The notes: a model not told the origin generated them from the sequence alone. 64,000 bases of DNA from Marinobacterium_A aestuariivivens (GCF_042661465.1 NZ_JBHSWE010000001.1:1674001-1738000); one strand, 5' to 3'; numbered from the stretch's first letter, positions 1 to 9,718 are shown. Made by a program: numbers and translations.

Positions 1-1
1 G

Positions 2-1243
2 GCCAGTTGCGAGCTGGTTACCCGGGTCAGCGCGCTGATTCACGAACTGCAGCGCGAGCGCGGCCTGTCGAATGTCTATCTGAAGTCCCGGGGTGCCCGC
101 TTTCGTCAGCAGCGCGCGGGACAGATCGACGCCTGCGTGCGGGCGGAAGCGCAGCTCAGGCAGGGGCTGCAGACACTCGATTTCGACGACTCCCCGGCGG
201 CCGCACGCGCACGCCTGTTCAACACCATCGCCTATTGCCTGCACGGCCTCGATGCGCTCCCCGGGCTGAGAACGGAAGTCGACCGGCTTGCTCTCAGCGC
301 GACGGACAGTACCCTGGCGATGGGCCGTCTGATTGCAGGGCTGCTGAGCCTGATCTTCGAGACGGCCGACCTTTCTGACGACCCTCAGATCACCCGTGCC
401 CTGGTGGTCAAGTTCAATTTCCTGCAGGGCAAGGAGTATGCGGGACAGGAGCGGGCCTGGGCCGCGATCGGTTTCGCCGCGGGGGAGTTCACCGAAATAC
501 AGCTCGACCATCTGGCCGGGCTCGTCGAGCTACAGGGCGGCAGTTTCCGGGTTTTCGAGGAGCTCTCCGAACCGGAGCCGATCAGGCTCTGGCGTGAAAC
601 CGAACACGCCGAAAACACCCGGGAACTCGACCGCCTGCGCCGGGTGATCAGTCGGACCGAGGCCCGGCAACCGGTTCCTTCGGCCCTCAGCGAGGTCTGG
701 TATGAGCTGGCGACGGCGCGTATCGACTCGATGCAGCGGATCGAGGAGCTGCTTTCGGCTTCGCTGCTGCGGTTGTGCCAGCGGCGCCTGAGCCTGGCGG
801 AAGCGGAACTGGCGCGGCACCAGGACTGCCTGCAGCAGCTCGCGTCCCTGGCAGCGCCGGCGGGGACGCCGCTGATCCGGCGGCCCGGGCGCGAAGGCGC
901 GCACCTGCGGACGCCGGATGATGCTGCTGCCATCCAGGCCCATTACAGCCGGGAGCTGGTCAGGTCCCTGCACGATCTGGTCGAGCAGCAGTCGGAAAGA
1001 CTCGACCGCCTGGGAGACGAGTTGACCGAAGCACGACAATCCCTGTCCGAGCGCAAGCTGATCGAACGCGCCAAGGGGTTGCTGATGCAGCACCAGGGCC
1101 TGGACGAGGAACAGGCCTACCGGACACTGCAGCTGACCTCGATGCGGCTGAACCGACGCCTGGCCGAGGTTGCCGAAAGCCTGATCGGCAATGCCACACA
1201 GCTGAACATCACAGCAGCGGATGGCAACCTGACGACTGACTGA
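2..1243 (+). CDS. nasR: NIT-ANTAR nitrate/nitrite-responsive antiterminator, 5' truncated by window
   Basis: NasR-type RNA-binding antiterminator: in the family, nitrate or nitrite binds the NIT domain and the ANTAR domain then stabilises hairpins in a target leader RNA. The frame is open from base 2, and the visible N-terminus already shows the NIT signature HELQRERGLSNVYLKSRG, so only a short part lies outside the window. The last ~55 residues hold the ANTAR three-helix domain (SERKLIERAKGLLMQHQGLDEEQAYRTL split over two helices). The gene is followed by a 348-bp gap containing an ANTAR-type two-hairpin leader, which supports the call. The cognate target is inferred to be the FNT channel gene just downstream. 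Confidence 0.9.
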   Translation, partial: ASCELVTRVSALIHELQRERGLSNVYLKSRGARFRQQRAGQIDACVRAEAQLRQGLQTLDFDDSPAAARARLFNTIAYCLHGLDALPGLRTEVDRLALSATDSTLAMGRLIAGLLSLIFETADLSDDPQITRALVVKFNFLQGKEYAGQERAWAAIGFAAGEFTEIQLDHLAGLVELQGGSFRVFEELSEPEPIRLWRETEHAENTRELDRLRRVISRTEARQPVPSALSEVWYELATARIDSMQRIEELLSASLLRLCQRRLSLAEAELARHQDCLQQLASLAAPAGTPLIRRPGREGAHLRTPDDAAAIQAHYSRELVRSLHDLVEQQSERLDRLGDELTEARQSLSERKLIERAKGLLMQHQGLDEEQAYRTLQLTSMRLNRRLAEVAESLIGNATQLNITAADGNLTTD

Positions 1244-1368
1244 ATAAGCGAACATTTTGCGGGCATACCGCGGTTGCGCTGCACAGTTGCGGCGCACAGC
1301 CTGGTTCGAAATCCTCCCCTTTTCTATCAACTTGTTGATTTTTATAGACTTTAAAAGCACTGCCTTTC

Positions 1369-1384
1369 TGGTACGTCAATTGCT
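1369..1384 (+). promoter_or_regulatory. Sigma54-type -24/-12 promoter
   Basis: TGGTAC, 5 bases, TTGCT matches the sigma54 consensus TGGYAC-N5-TTGCW, with the -24 GG at 1370-1371 and the -12 GC at 1382-1383. It predicts a transcript start near 1395, a few bases before the first leader hairpin. Nitrogen-limitation control through NtrC is inferred. I could not identify convincing NtrC enhancer sites. Confidence 0.7.
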
Positions 1385-1401
1385 TTGTACTGAATACCCT
1401 T

Positions 1402-1453
1402 AGGGCCAGGGCAGGCCCTGACAGTTCGAGAGTTTCTGGATAACGGCGTCCAG
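1402..1453 (+). promoter_or_regulatory. ANTAR two-hairpin antiterminator leader
   Basis: Hairpin P1: stem AGGGCC (1402-1407) with GGCCCT (1414-1419), hexaloop AGGGCA. Hairpin P2: stem CTGGAT (1436-1441) with GTCCAG (1448-1453), hexaloop AACGGC. Both hexaloops have A at position 1 and G at position 4, the known signature of ANTAR RNA targets, and the linker is 16 nt. The P2 loop and 3' arm contain the 5' arm of the following terminator, so P2 and the terminator are mutually exclusive. The architecture matches the Klebsiella nasF leader. Confidence 0.85.
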
Positions 1454-1497
1454 CACTGACCTGCTACAGGCGGGAAAGGTGCGGGCGCCGTTTTTTT
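1442..1497 (+). terminator. Intrinsic terminator overlapped by the ANTAR P2 hairpin
   Basis: The 5' arm AACGGCGTCC (1442-1451) pairs with GGGCGCCGTT (1483-1492, with a G-T wobble). The 3' arm runs into seven T (1491-1497). The long loop can hold a small CCTG-CTA-CAGG hairpin. It lies about 100 nt after the predicted sigma54 start and 95 nt before the FNT start codon. Confidence 0.8.
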
Positions 1498-1591
1498 GGC
1501 TCCGGTCTGTCCAGGCATCAATGAAGCCGTTGCTGCAGTAAGCCGGCATCGAATGAACCTGTAGATTTCCAACGCTGAACGAGGCAATAAC

Positions 1592-2434
1592 ATGGCTTAT
1601 TTAATTCCGTCAGAATTTGTAACCAAGATGGTGGATGCGGGTGAATCCAAGGTCTTCATGTCGACCCGGGATACCCTGATCCGAGCCTATATGGCCGGCG
1701 CGATCCTCGCCCTGGCCGCGGTATTCGCGGTCACCGTTGCGGTGCAGACCGGCGTCTTCCTGATCGGCGCGATCCTGTTCCCGGTCGGATTCTGCATGCT
1801 CTACCTGATGGGCTTCGACCTGCTGACCGGTGTCTTCATGCTGACGCCGCTGGCCTGGCTCGACAAGCGTCCCGGCGTCACGCCCCCGCAGATCCTGCGC
1901 AACTGGGGCCTGGTGTTCGTCGGCAACTTCGCCGGTGCACTGACCGTGGCCTTCATGATGTCCTATATCTTCACCTATGGGTACAACACCGACGGCGGCG
2001 CCATTGCCGAGAAGGTCGCGGGTATCGGCGAAGCCCGCACCCTGGGTTATGCGCAGTACGGTCTGGATGGCTGGCTGACAATCTTCATCCGCGGCATGCT
2101 CTGCAACTGGATGGTGTCCCTGGGTGTTGTCGGGGCGATGATCTCCACGACCGTCAGCGGCAAGGTGCTGGCGATGTGGATGCCGATCATGCTGTTCTTC
2201 TTCATGGGTTTCGAGCACTCCGTGGTCAACATGTTCCTGTTCCCGTTCGGCCTGATCATGGGCGGTGACTTCTCCATCATGGACTACTTCATCTGGAACG
2301 AGATCCCGACCGCGCTGGGCAACCTGGTGGGCGGCCTCGCCTTCACCGGCCTGACCCTGTACAGCACCCACGTCCGCACCGCGGCCAAACGCCGGGTCGA
2401 AGCGACCGGCGCCACCCGGCCCGCGAACGCCTGA
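1592..2434 (+). CDS. Formate/nitrite transporter (FNT) family channel, probably nitrite
   Basis: A 280-residue polytopic inner-membrane protein with about six hydrophobic segments. FNT hallmarks are present: the FPVGF...GFDLLTG segment at ~63-80, a GNFAGA turn at ~111, CNWMV at ~171 and the central-pore histidine in GFEHSVVNM (His209). ATG at 1592 is preceded by GAGG. Family members pass nitrite, formate or hydrosulfide. Nitrite is favoured because the gene sits behind a NasR-type protein and an ANTAR leader. Substrate choice is inference. It is probably the first gene of a unit with the kinase/phosphatase and cynS. Confidence 0.88.
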   Translation: MAYLIPSEFVTKMVDAGESKVFMSTRDTLIRAYMAGAILALAAVFAVTVAVQTGVFLIGAILFPVGFCMLYLMGFDLLTGVFMLTPLAWLDKRPGVTPPQILRNWGLVFVGNFAGALTVAFMMSYIFTYGYNTDGGAIAEKVAGIGEARTLGYAQYGLDGWLTIFIRGMLCNWMVSLGVVGAMISTTVSGKVLAMWMPIMLFFFMGFEHSVVNMFLFPFGLIMGGDFSIMDYFIWNEIPTALGNLVGGLAFTGLTLYSTHVRTAAKRRVEATGATRPANA

Positions 2435-2479
2435 ATCGGCTTCCCGACCTCAGCCACCTCCGGCGGCTGAGGTCGGGCG

Positions 2480-4205
2480 ATGACCATGAGCAGTCGACTC
2501 AACGTCAGCCTCGGCCAGTGCTCCGACAGGGGCCTCAAAGAGCACAATCAGGATTTCCACGGCGCCCTTGTTCCCGCCGAACCTCTGCTGAGCCTCAAGG
2601 GTGTGGTCCTGGCGATGGCCGACGGCATCAGTACCAGCACTGTCAGCCAGGTCGCCAGTGAAACCGCCGTCAAATCCTTTCTCGATGACTACTACTGCAC
2701 ATCCGACGCCTGGACCGTGCGCAATGCCGCGCAAAGGGTTCTGACCGCCACCAACAGCTGGCTCCACGCGCAAACCCGTCGCAGCGAATTCCTCTACGAC
2801 AGGGACAGGGGATATGTGTGCACCATCAGCGCGCTGGTGATCAAGGCCGCCACCGCGCACCTGTTTCATGTCGGCGATACCCGCGTCTACCGCGTGCACG
2901 GGAATGCACTGGAACAGCTGACCAGGGATCACCGGCTCTGGGCCTCGCGGGAGCAGAGCTGCCTGAGCCGCGCGCTCGGCATGGACGAACAGCTGGAGCT
3001 GGACTATCAGGCGGTTCCGATCCAGCCCGGCGACATCTTCATTCTGGCGACCGACGGCGTCTACGAGCATGTCGATGCCGGGTTCATGACCCGCTCGATC
3101 CGCGACGGTGGCGCCGACCTGGACGCCGCGGCCCGGACCATCGTCGAGCAGGCCCGCGAGCGGGGCAGCCCCGAAAATTTGAGCATCCAGATCCTGCGCA
3201 TCGACAGCCTTCCCGGGCACGAGGGTCCGGACCTGCAGCTTCAGGCCGAGGCGCTGCCGTTGCCCCCGATGCTGGAGCCGCGCATGCACTTCGATGGCTA
3301 CCGCATCCTCCGCGAGGTCCACGCCAGCAGTCGCAGCCACGTCTTTCTGGCACTGGACGAACAAAGCGACACCGAGGTCATTCTCAAGATCCCGTCGATC
3401 GACCTGAGCACCGATCCGGCCTATCTGGAGCGTTTCCTGATGGAGGAGTGGATCGCCCGTCGCCTCAGCAGTGCACAGGTGCTCAAGGCGGCTCTCCCGT
3501 CACGGCCGCGCAACTATCTCTATACGGTCACCGAACATGTCGACGGCCAGACACTGGCGCAGTGGCTGGTCGATCACCCCCGCCCCGATCTGGAAACCGT
3601 ACGCACTATCGTCGAGCAGATAGCCAGGGGCTGCGGGCTTTCCACCGCATGGAGATGATTCATCAGGACCTGAAGCCCGACAACATCATGATCGACCGCA
3701 GCGGCACGGTGAAGATCATCGACTTCGGCTCCACCCGCGTCGCCGGCATCGTCGAATCCGCCCGGACACCCGACCAGCCGCATCTGCTCGGCACCGCGCT
3801 CTTTTCCGCCCCCGAGTATTTTCTCGGCGAAAGCGGCAGCCCCGCTCGGACCAGTATGCCCTTGGCGTCATCACCTACCAGATGCTGTCGGGGCGCTTTC
3901 CCTACGGCACCCAGGTGCCGAAGGCGAAAACGGCGGCGGCTCAGCGCCGGCTCAGCTACCGGTCGGTTCTGGATGAGGAGCGGGAGATTCCGGCCTGGGT
4001 CGACGAAACGCTGAAAAAGGCCGTACATCCCGATCCCTGGAAACGTTATGACGAGCTGTCGGAGTTCGTCGTCGACCTGCGCCGGCCCAGCCAGGCATTT
4101 CTGAACAGGACCCGGCCACCGTTGCTGGCGCGCAATCCGGTGCTGTTCTGGCAGGGCGTCTCCCTGACGCTGTCGCTGGTGATCGTCCTGCTGCTTGCAC
4201 AATGA
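2480..4205 (+). CDS. PP2C phosphatase-Ser/Thr kinase fusion, tail-anchored (two apparent frameshifts)
   Basis: The repaired product is about 575 residues. N-terminal PP2C-type phosphatase (~1-245: GQCSDRGLKEHNQD, MADG, ATDGVYEHV), then a Hanks-type kinase (from ~270; catalytic loop HQDLKPDN, metal-binding DFG), ending in one hydrophobic segment (LFWQGVSLTLSLVIVLLL) consistent with a C-terminal membrane anchor. Frame shifts by -1 at 3630-3631 (CC read as C) and at 3840-3843 (five C read as four). Adding one C at each restores an uninterrupted kinase domain. Such bifunctional proteins accompany nitrate assimilation genes in pseudomonads. A signalling role in nitrite/nitrate uptake is inferred. 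Confidence 0.85.
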
Positions 4206-4244
4206 AACCGAGTCAACACCGCAATCGAAACCGAGGAAGCCACC

Positions 4245-4694
4245 ATGATCAGTTGTCGTGAAGAAGTAACGCAGATGATACTGGCCGCCAGGGTCAGCAA
4301 GGGAATCAGCTGGAGCGAGGTTGCCGCCGCCGTCAATCTGTCCAAGGAGTGGACGACCGCAGCCTGCCTGGGGCAGATGACCTTCGACAGGGAGCAGGCC
4401 GCAATCGTCGGCCGGCTGTTCGATCTTTCGGACGAAGCGATCGCCTGGCTGCAGATAGCGCCGTCGAAGGGCTCGCTGCCCACCGCCGTGCCAACCGATC
4501 CGCTGATCTACCGCTGGTACGAAATCGTGAGCGTCTACGGCAGCACCATCAAGGAGCTGATCCATGAAGAGTTCGGCGACGGCATCATGAGCGCCATCGA
4601 TTTCTCCCTCGATATCCGGCGCGAAGAGGATCCGAAGGGCGATCGCGTCCAGGTCCTCATGTCGGGCAAGTTCCTGCCATACAAGCGCTACTGA
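4245..4694 (+). CDS. cynS: Cyanate hydratase (cyanase)
   Basis: Decomposes cyanate with bicarbonate to ammonia and carbon dioxide. The product is 149 residues, close to the ~156 of E. coli CynS. The three catalytic residues are visible: Arg90 and Glu93 in YRWYEI, and Ser116 in DGIMSAI. The N-terminal helical half and the C-terminal beta segment GKFLPYKRY are typical. ATG is preceded by GAGGAAG. It lies 39 bp after the kinase/phosphatase gene, so it is probably co-transcribed and provides nitrogen from cyanate in the same regulon. Confidence 0.96.
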   Translation: MISCREEVTQMILAARVSKGISWSEVAAAVNLSKEWTTAACLGQMTFDREQAAIVGRLFDLSDEAIAWLQIAPSKGSLPTAVPTDPLIYRWYEIVSVYGSTIKELIHEEFGDGIMSAIDFSLDIRREEDPKGDRVQVLMSGKFLPYKRY

Positions 4695-4748
4695 GCCACG
4701 AGAGGACAGGCGCCAGCCGGGCAGGAAGCCCGGCACTGAAACGATGCT

Positions 4749-6762
4749 CTAACCGTTCAGGGCCGTTGCGGTATCGCTGCCCATCACGCGATTGCGGCCC
4801 GCGTTCTTGGCGCGGTAAAGCGCCTGATCGGCCCGGTTGTAGAGGCTCTTGAAATCGTCGTCGGCTCTGAATTCCGACACGCCGATACTGATGGTGACGC
4901 CGACCTCGCCGGCCCGGGTCGGAATCACCCGCAGCGCGACCTGCCCTCTGAGTCGTTCGCTTACGGCTCTGGCTTCACGCTCGGTGGTACTGGGCAGCAG
5001 CGCGGCAAACTCCTCTCCGCCGACACGGGCGAAGAGGTCACAGTCGCGCAGCGTTTCCTGACACAAACGGGCGACCGCTCTCAGCGCCTCGTCTCCGGTC
5101 TGATGCCCGAAGCGATCGTTGACCGCCTTGAAGTGGTCGATATCGAGCAGCAGCATCGACAGCGTCTGGTCGTAGCGCCGGGCCCGGCTGAGCTCCTGCT
5201 CGACGGCCTGAACAAAGACCCCCGGCTGCTGACGCCGGTCAGGGAATCGGTCGTCGCCAGTCTCTTCAGCTCGTCGAGCGAGTGCTCCTCGGCGATCGAC
5301 ACCCCGACCCAGCGACCCAGCAGGCGCATGAATTCGAGGTCGCTGGCATCGAAGTGCCGCTCGTAGGGTTTGGACGATGAAAAGTTCAGGGTACCGTACA
5401 GCTCGCCATTCACCCAGACCGGCACGCCGATATAGCACTCCAGGCGAAAGGCGTCGAAACAGGGGTGCCCGGCATACTCCGACTGGCTCATGTGATCAAT
5501 GGCGATGACGTCGCCGGACGCAAGCACCATCGAACAGTAGGTGGTGCTCAGCTCGAAATCGTCGCCGTTACGCAGCGCGGCACCCGGCGGTGCCACGCAG
5601 GCCTCGACACGATAAAGCCCCCGGCGACCTGGCTGATGATACCGAACTCGACGCCGAGATGACGACAGCCGAGCGTCAGCGCCCGCTGCAGCTTGGCAGC
5701 CAGATTGTCGCCGGAGTGGGTCGCGATGTCATTCAGGGTCCGCAGGCTGTCGTTGGCAAACTGCAGCCGTGCCTGCTGCTCCACCAGCCGGTTCTGGTAA
5801 CGCTGTTGGAAACGCAGCGACCGTGCCAGCAGATAGCCGCCAACGAACATCAGCAACGAGATCAGGCCGGCCCCCAGTTGGTAATAACGCCAGCGCTGCT
5901 CGTGGGCGGCGAACACCTCATCGACCGCCTTGGTCACCGCCACCACCATCGGATAGTCCGCAACCTGGCGGTAGCTGATCAGCCGCTCGATACCGTCAAC
6001 GGAGCTGCGTACCCGATAGTATCCGGCAGCAGGCGCATCGGCTTGCATGAAGGGCCGGCCGGGTGGCACCGATCGGCCGATAGCCTCGACGTCCATCTGC
6101 GACCGACTGCCCCGGGCGCGGAAAATGCCGTCGGTACCGATCAACGCGATGGAGCCGTTCTCGCCGAGATCGATGGTGGCAAAGAATTCGGAGAAATAGT
6201 CCGGGCTCAGCGAGATCACCAGCACGCCGCCGAAGCCGCCCCTTTCGTTCGGAATCGGCCGGGTCATCTGGATGCTGTAGCGTCCCGACACCCGGCCCTT
6301 CACCGGCTTGCTGATAAAGAGGGCATCTTCCGTGCGATCCTTATGGACACGGAAATGCTCGCGATCGCTCAGATCGACCGGCTTCGCGTCCGGATCGAGA
6401 TTCGAGTAGGCGAGCCTGCCGCCGGGGCCGATCACAGCAATCTGCACCAGCAGGGCTTCGTCATACGCCTCCCCCAGCAGCCGCACCCACTCCTCGAAGG
6501 TACCACGGTCGGTCTCCCAGGCTCTGCGCAGCAATAGCAGGGCCGCATCGACATCGTGGAAGGTGCGAACCACATGTTCCTCGAAGGTACGGGTCAGGTT
6601 CGCCGCCCCGTTCAGTGCCTCGCGCTCGACGGCTTCGCGATTGCGGGCCTGCTCATACATCAAGACCAGCCAGAGCAGAGCCACCAGGACCAGGGTGACG
6701 ATGCGGATCGTGCAGGGGCGGCCAATAAGCGGATGTCGGGGTGGCGCCGGCGGTTCTGACAT
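4749..6762 (-). CDS. Membrane sensor GAF-GGDEF diguanylate cyclase (two apparent frameshifts)
   Basis: The repaired product is ~671 residues. TM1 at ~20-40, a periplasmic Cache-like sensor (~45-285), TM2 (LGAGLISLLMFVGGYLLA), a coiled linker, a GAF domain and a C-terminal GGDEF domain with GGEEF. The inhibitory RxxD site (RDCD) lies five residues before GGEEF, so product feedback is expected. Frame changes occur at an A run 5614-5616 (sense TTTT read as TTT) and a C run 5219-5223; adding one base to each joins the domains. It is divergent from the next gene, which is also a cyclase. Confidence 0.85.
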
Positions 6763-7026
6763 CGGTATTTCTATGACCTTGTCGGCTGTAGGGGCAAGTT
6801 GAGACCGCTAGCTTAGCCAAATTCAGGTGTAGATGTCATACATTGATCAAGGACTCAGACTTTAGTCGAATATCCCGTTCTGCGGCGACCATGGCGCCTC
6901 AGGAGCCTACGGCCTCCGGGTGTCGCCGGTTCCCCGCTCCGGGACAAGGTCTGCGACTTGTGCGACCGGAAAGCTTGCCGGTATGCTCACAACTTGATCG
7001 GACGGACGCGTAGCAGGTTACCGCCA

Positions 7027-8727
7027 ATGGAGCTGGGATGGGTATTGGTACTGTTGTTGTCACTGCTGCTGGCACACCGGCTTTGGCGACGGCAGGGCGC
7101 TGCAACGAGTCCGCCCCCGGAGATCGCGGACTATCTGGCGGACGCGATCCTGACAGTGGAGGCCGATGGCCGGATAGGTTACGCCAACCCTGCGGCTTCG
7201 CATCTGCTCGGCTACGATCGACAGGAGCTGATCGGCCTTTGCGTGGAGAGGCTGGTACCGGAACAGCAGCGCCACCACCACCAGCATTGGCGCAGCGCCT
7301 TTGCCGCAACCGGACAGTCGCGTCCGCTGGGGCAGTTGAATGCCCTGGCGGCACGTCATAAATCGGGCCGCTCCATTCCCGTGCGTATCAGCCTGGTATC
7401 GTTGCCCCGCCAACAGGACCCGCTGCATCCGATACTGGTCACCCTCTATCCGGCGCTGGACAACGAGGAGGTCTTCGAGCAGGTGCAGCAGGATGCAGGC
7501 GTCGGCACCTGGGAGTGGGATATCGAGCAGGACAGGCTGAGCTGGTCACGCAGTGTCTTCAATATGTTCGGACTGGACCCGAACCGTTTCAAGGCCAGCT
7601 ACGATGCCTACCTCGGTGTTGTCCACCCGGATGATCGCGAACGCGTCGACCGGAGCGTGCAGGGATCTCTCGACAGCGGCACACCCTATCAGATCGAATA
7701 TCGTATCATCCGCAACGGCGAGGTCCGCCGGCTGCTGGAACGCAATTACCTGCATCGTGATGCCCAGGGCGTGTTGCGCCATATGTGGGGCAGTGTCGTC
7801 GATGTGACCGAGAAACGTCGCGCCGAAGCGCGTCTGCAGCTGGCGGAGACGGTATTCAGCCACTGCGCCGAAGGTATCGCAGTGTTCGACAGTTCGCAGC
7901 AGGTCGTCAGAACCAATGCGGCACTGCTGGACATCACCGGTTGCGACGAGCCCGGCGTCAGCCGGCTGCTGGACCGCGACCTTCTGTTTCAGGCGGATGC
8001 CGGGACGCCTGTCTCGCTGCCGGACCTGCTCGAAGAGCCTGGCGCTAAAGACGGCGAGTGGCGCGGCGAACTGATCCTCAAGCGTCGCGACGGCGACTGC
8101 ATACCGGTACTGGCGTCGGTCTCGTCTATCGGCGGGAACAACGCCGAAGTCAGCGAGTACGTGCTGGTTTGCAGTGATATCCGGCAGCTCAAGGAACAGC
8201 AACGGCAACTGCAGCACCTGGCAATGCACGACAGCCTGACCGGCCTGCCCAACCGGCGTCTGTTCGCCGAGCACCTGGAGCGGGCCCTTGCCCGCAGTCA
8301 GCGCTCGGGCGAACGCCTGGCGGTGATCTTCGCCGATCTCGACGGCTTCAAGCTCGTCAACGACCGCTTTGGCCATGAAGCCGGCGACGAACTGCTGTGC
8401 CAACTGGCGACGCGCTTCGAGGGCCTGCTGCGCAGCAGTGATACGGTCGCCCGTATCGGCGGCGACGAGTTTGCCTTCATTCTGCCCGACTGCGGCAATG
8501 ACGAGGCACTGGCGGCGCTCCTGGCAAGGCTTATCAGCGATGGCGCCTGCCCTCATCGTGGCATCAGTGTCACGCTGAGCCTCGGTGCGGCCTGCTATCC
8601 GGATCATGGAACGGAGGGCGCCGAGCTGCTGATAGTGGCGGACCAGACCATGTACCGGGCCAAAAACAGCGGCAAGAACCGCTTCCAGATCGCCCCTGAC
8701 GAGCGACCGCGCACCGTCTCCTCATAG
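7027..8727 (+). CDS. Multi-PAS GGDEF diguanylate cyclase
   Basis: A 566-residue protein starting at MELGWVLVLL. An upstream in-frame ATG at 6958 is possible, but the N-terminal membrane helix fits best from 7027. One short N-terminal TM, then three PAS regions (a first one around IADYLADAILTVEADG, a PAS_3-like one around WEWDIEQDRLSWS, and a third around AETVFSHCAEGIAVFD). The C-terminal GGDEF domain has GGDEF at 478-482 and RSSD as I-site, so it should make c-di-GMP and be product-inhibited. No EAL domain. It overlaps the convergent GNAT gene by 6 bp. Confidence 0.9.
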   Translation: MELGWVLVLLLSLLLAHRLWRRQGAATSPPPEIADYLADAILTVEADGRIGYANPAASHLLGYDRQELIGLCVERLVPEQQRHHHQHWRSAFAATGQSRPLGQLNALAARHKSGRSIPVRISLVSLPRQQDPLHPILVTLYPALDNEEVFEQVQQDAGVGTWEWDIEQDRLSWSRSVFNMFGLDPNRFKASYDAYLGVVHPDDRERVDRSVQGSLDSGTPYQIEYRIIRNGEVRRLLERNYLHRDAQGVLRHMWGSVVDVTEKRRAEARLQLAETVFSHCAEGIAVFDSSQQVVRTNAALLDITGCDEPGVSRLLDRDLLFQADAGTPVSLPDLLEEPGAKDGEWRGELILKRRDGDCIPVLASVSSIGGNNAEVSEYVLVCSDIRQLKEQQRQLQHLAMHDSLTGLPNRRLFAEHLERALARSQRSGERLAVIFADLDGFKLVNDRFGHEAGDELLCQLATRFEGLLRSSDTVARIGGDEFAFILPDCGNDEALAALLARLISDGACPHRGISVTLSLGAACYPDHGTEGAELLIVADQTMYRAKNSGKNRFQIAPDERPRTVSS

Positions 8728-9183
8728 CATCAGTTCGTAATGCAGAAACTCTTTGTCCTCGACATATCCCTGCGCCTCGTACAGGCGGCGCGCCCCGAGG
8801 TTCGCTCGCGCCGTGAACAGCTCCACCAGACAGCAGCTTTGCCTTGTCGCCGCCTGCCGTGTGGCCTGCAGCAGCGCGCGGGCCACGCCCTGCCGGCGCG
8901 CCTCTGCAACGACGAAAAGATCGCTTAACAGCCAGCTGGGACGGCATTCAAGCGACGAATAGCCCGCATAACACTGAACAAACCCGACGGCCGTCGGACC
9001 TTTGCGAGCCAGCAGTAAAAGACTGTCCTGTGCCTCGAAGCGTGCCCGCAAAAACCGCTCTGCCTTCGTCAGGTCGCCGTCATACCCATAGAACTGCCGG
9101 TACTGATCGAACAGCGGGGCAAGATCCACGATATCGTCACGGCACGCTTCTCTGACAGTCAGCTGTTCCGGTTGGATGGACAT
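8722..9183 (-). CDS. GNAT-family N-acetyltransferase
   Basis: A 153-residue single-domain GNAT. The acetyl-CoA loop is seen in VVAEARRQGVARALL (R/Q-x-x-G-x-A), followed by the C-terminal GARRLYEAQGYVEDKEF motif typical of the fold. The start MSIQPEQL at 9183 is chosen over an upstream in-frame start because the GNAT fold begins there. Substrate unknown. The stop overlaps the 3' end of the convergent GGDEF gene. Confidence 0.88.
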   Translation of the reverse strand: MSIQPEQLTVREACRDDIVDLAPLFDQYRQFYGYDGDLTKAERFLRARFEAQDSLLLLARKGPTAVGFVQCYAGYSSLECRPSWLLSDLFVVAEARRQGVARALLQATRQAATRQSCCLVELFTARANLGARRLYEAQGYVEDKEFLHYELML

Positions 9184-9354
9184 AGCGATCTCCGGTGTCA
9201 GGGCACGATGATAGGCAGCATCGGGCAAGGTACTCGTCCGCACGCCGTATCGCAATCAGTCAGGGCAAGGTTGCCTCGCCCCCCGACCCAAGACTGTCCT
9301 GGACCGCGCTGCTCAAGCACATCGATTACTCGAGCGTTGCACTGAACCGAAAAA

Positions 9355-9383
9355 GACAGGGCCCGCCAATGGCGGGCCCTGTC
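9355..9383 (-). terminator. Intrinsic terminator for the DUF465 gene
   Basis: A 13-bp perfect stem (GACAGGGCCCGCC with GGCGGGCCCTGTC) around a 3-nt loop. On the minus strand it is followed directly by five T. It lies 24 bp after the DUF465 stop. Confidence 0.85.
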
Positions 9384-9406
9384 GTGATGGCTGACCGCTG
9401 GAGCGA

Positions 9407-9652
9407 TCAGTTGCGGCTGGCGCGCAGCATCGCATAGAGCTCGTCCTTGAGCTGCAGGCGCTTGAGCTTGTAGTCCTCCTCGACACGGGTCGCGACCGGT
9501 TCGATCTCGGCCTGCATACGCTCCACCTCTTTGGTGATGTCGTGGTATTCATCGAAAAGCCGGGCGAAGTGGGCATCCTTCACCTTCAGTTCGTGGATGG
9601 CGTCGCGGAATTCCGGCAGCTCGTGTACCAGGTCATGATGTTCGATGGTCAT
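9407..9652 (-). CDS. DUF465/YdcH-family small coiled protein
   Basis: An 81-residue charged helical protein (HHDLVHELPEF start, DAHFARLFDEYHDI, LKRLQLKDELYAML end) matching the YdcH/DUF465 pattern of two helices. Molecular function is not known in the family. It is monocistronic, with a terminator after it. A perfect Fnr/Anr palindrome is centred about 73 bp upstream of the ATG, suggesting oxygen control. Confidence 0.88.
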   Translation of the reverse strand: MTIEHHDLVHELPEFRDAIHELKVKDAHFARLFDEYHDITKEVERMQAEIEPVATRVEEDYKLKRLQLKDELYAMLRASRN

Positions 9653-9718
9653 TGAACGCTCCTTCTGCGTTGATTCCCTGTATTGAGGCCACTATTCATC
9701 ATTCCCGCCCTCGCCGTA

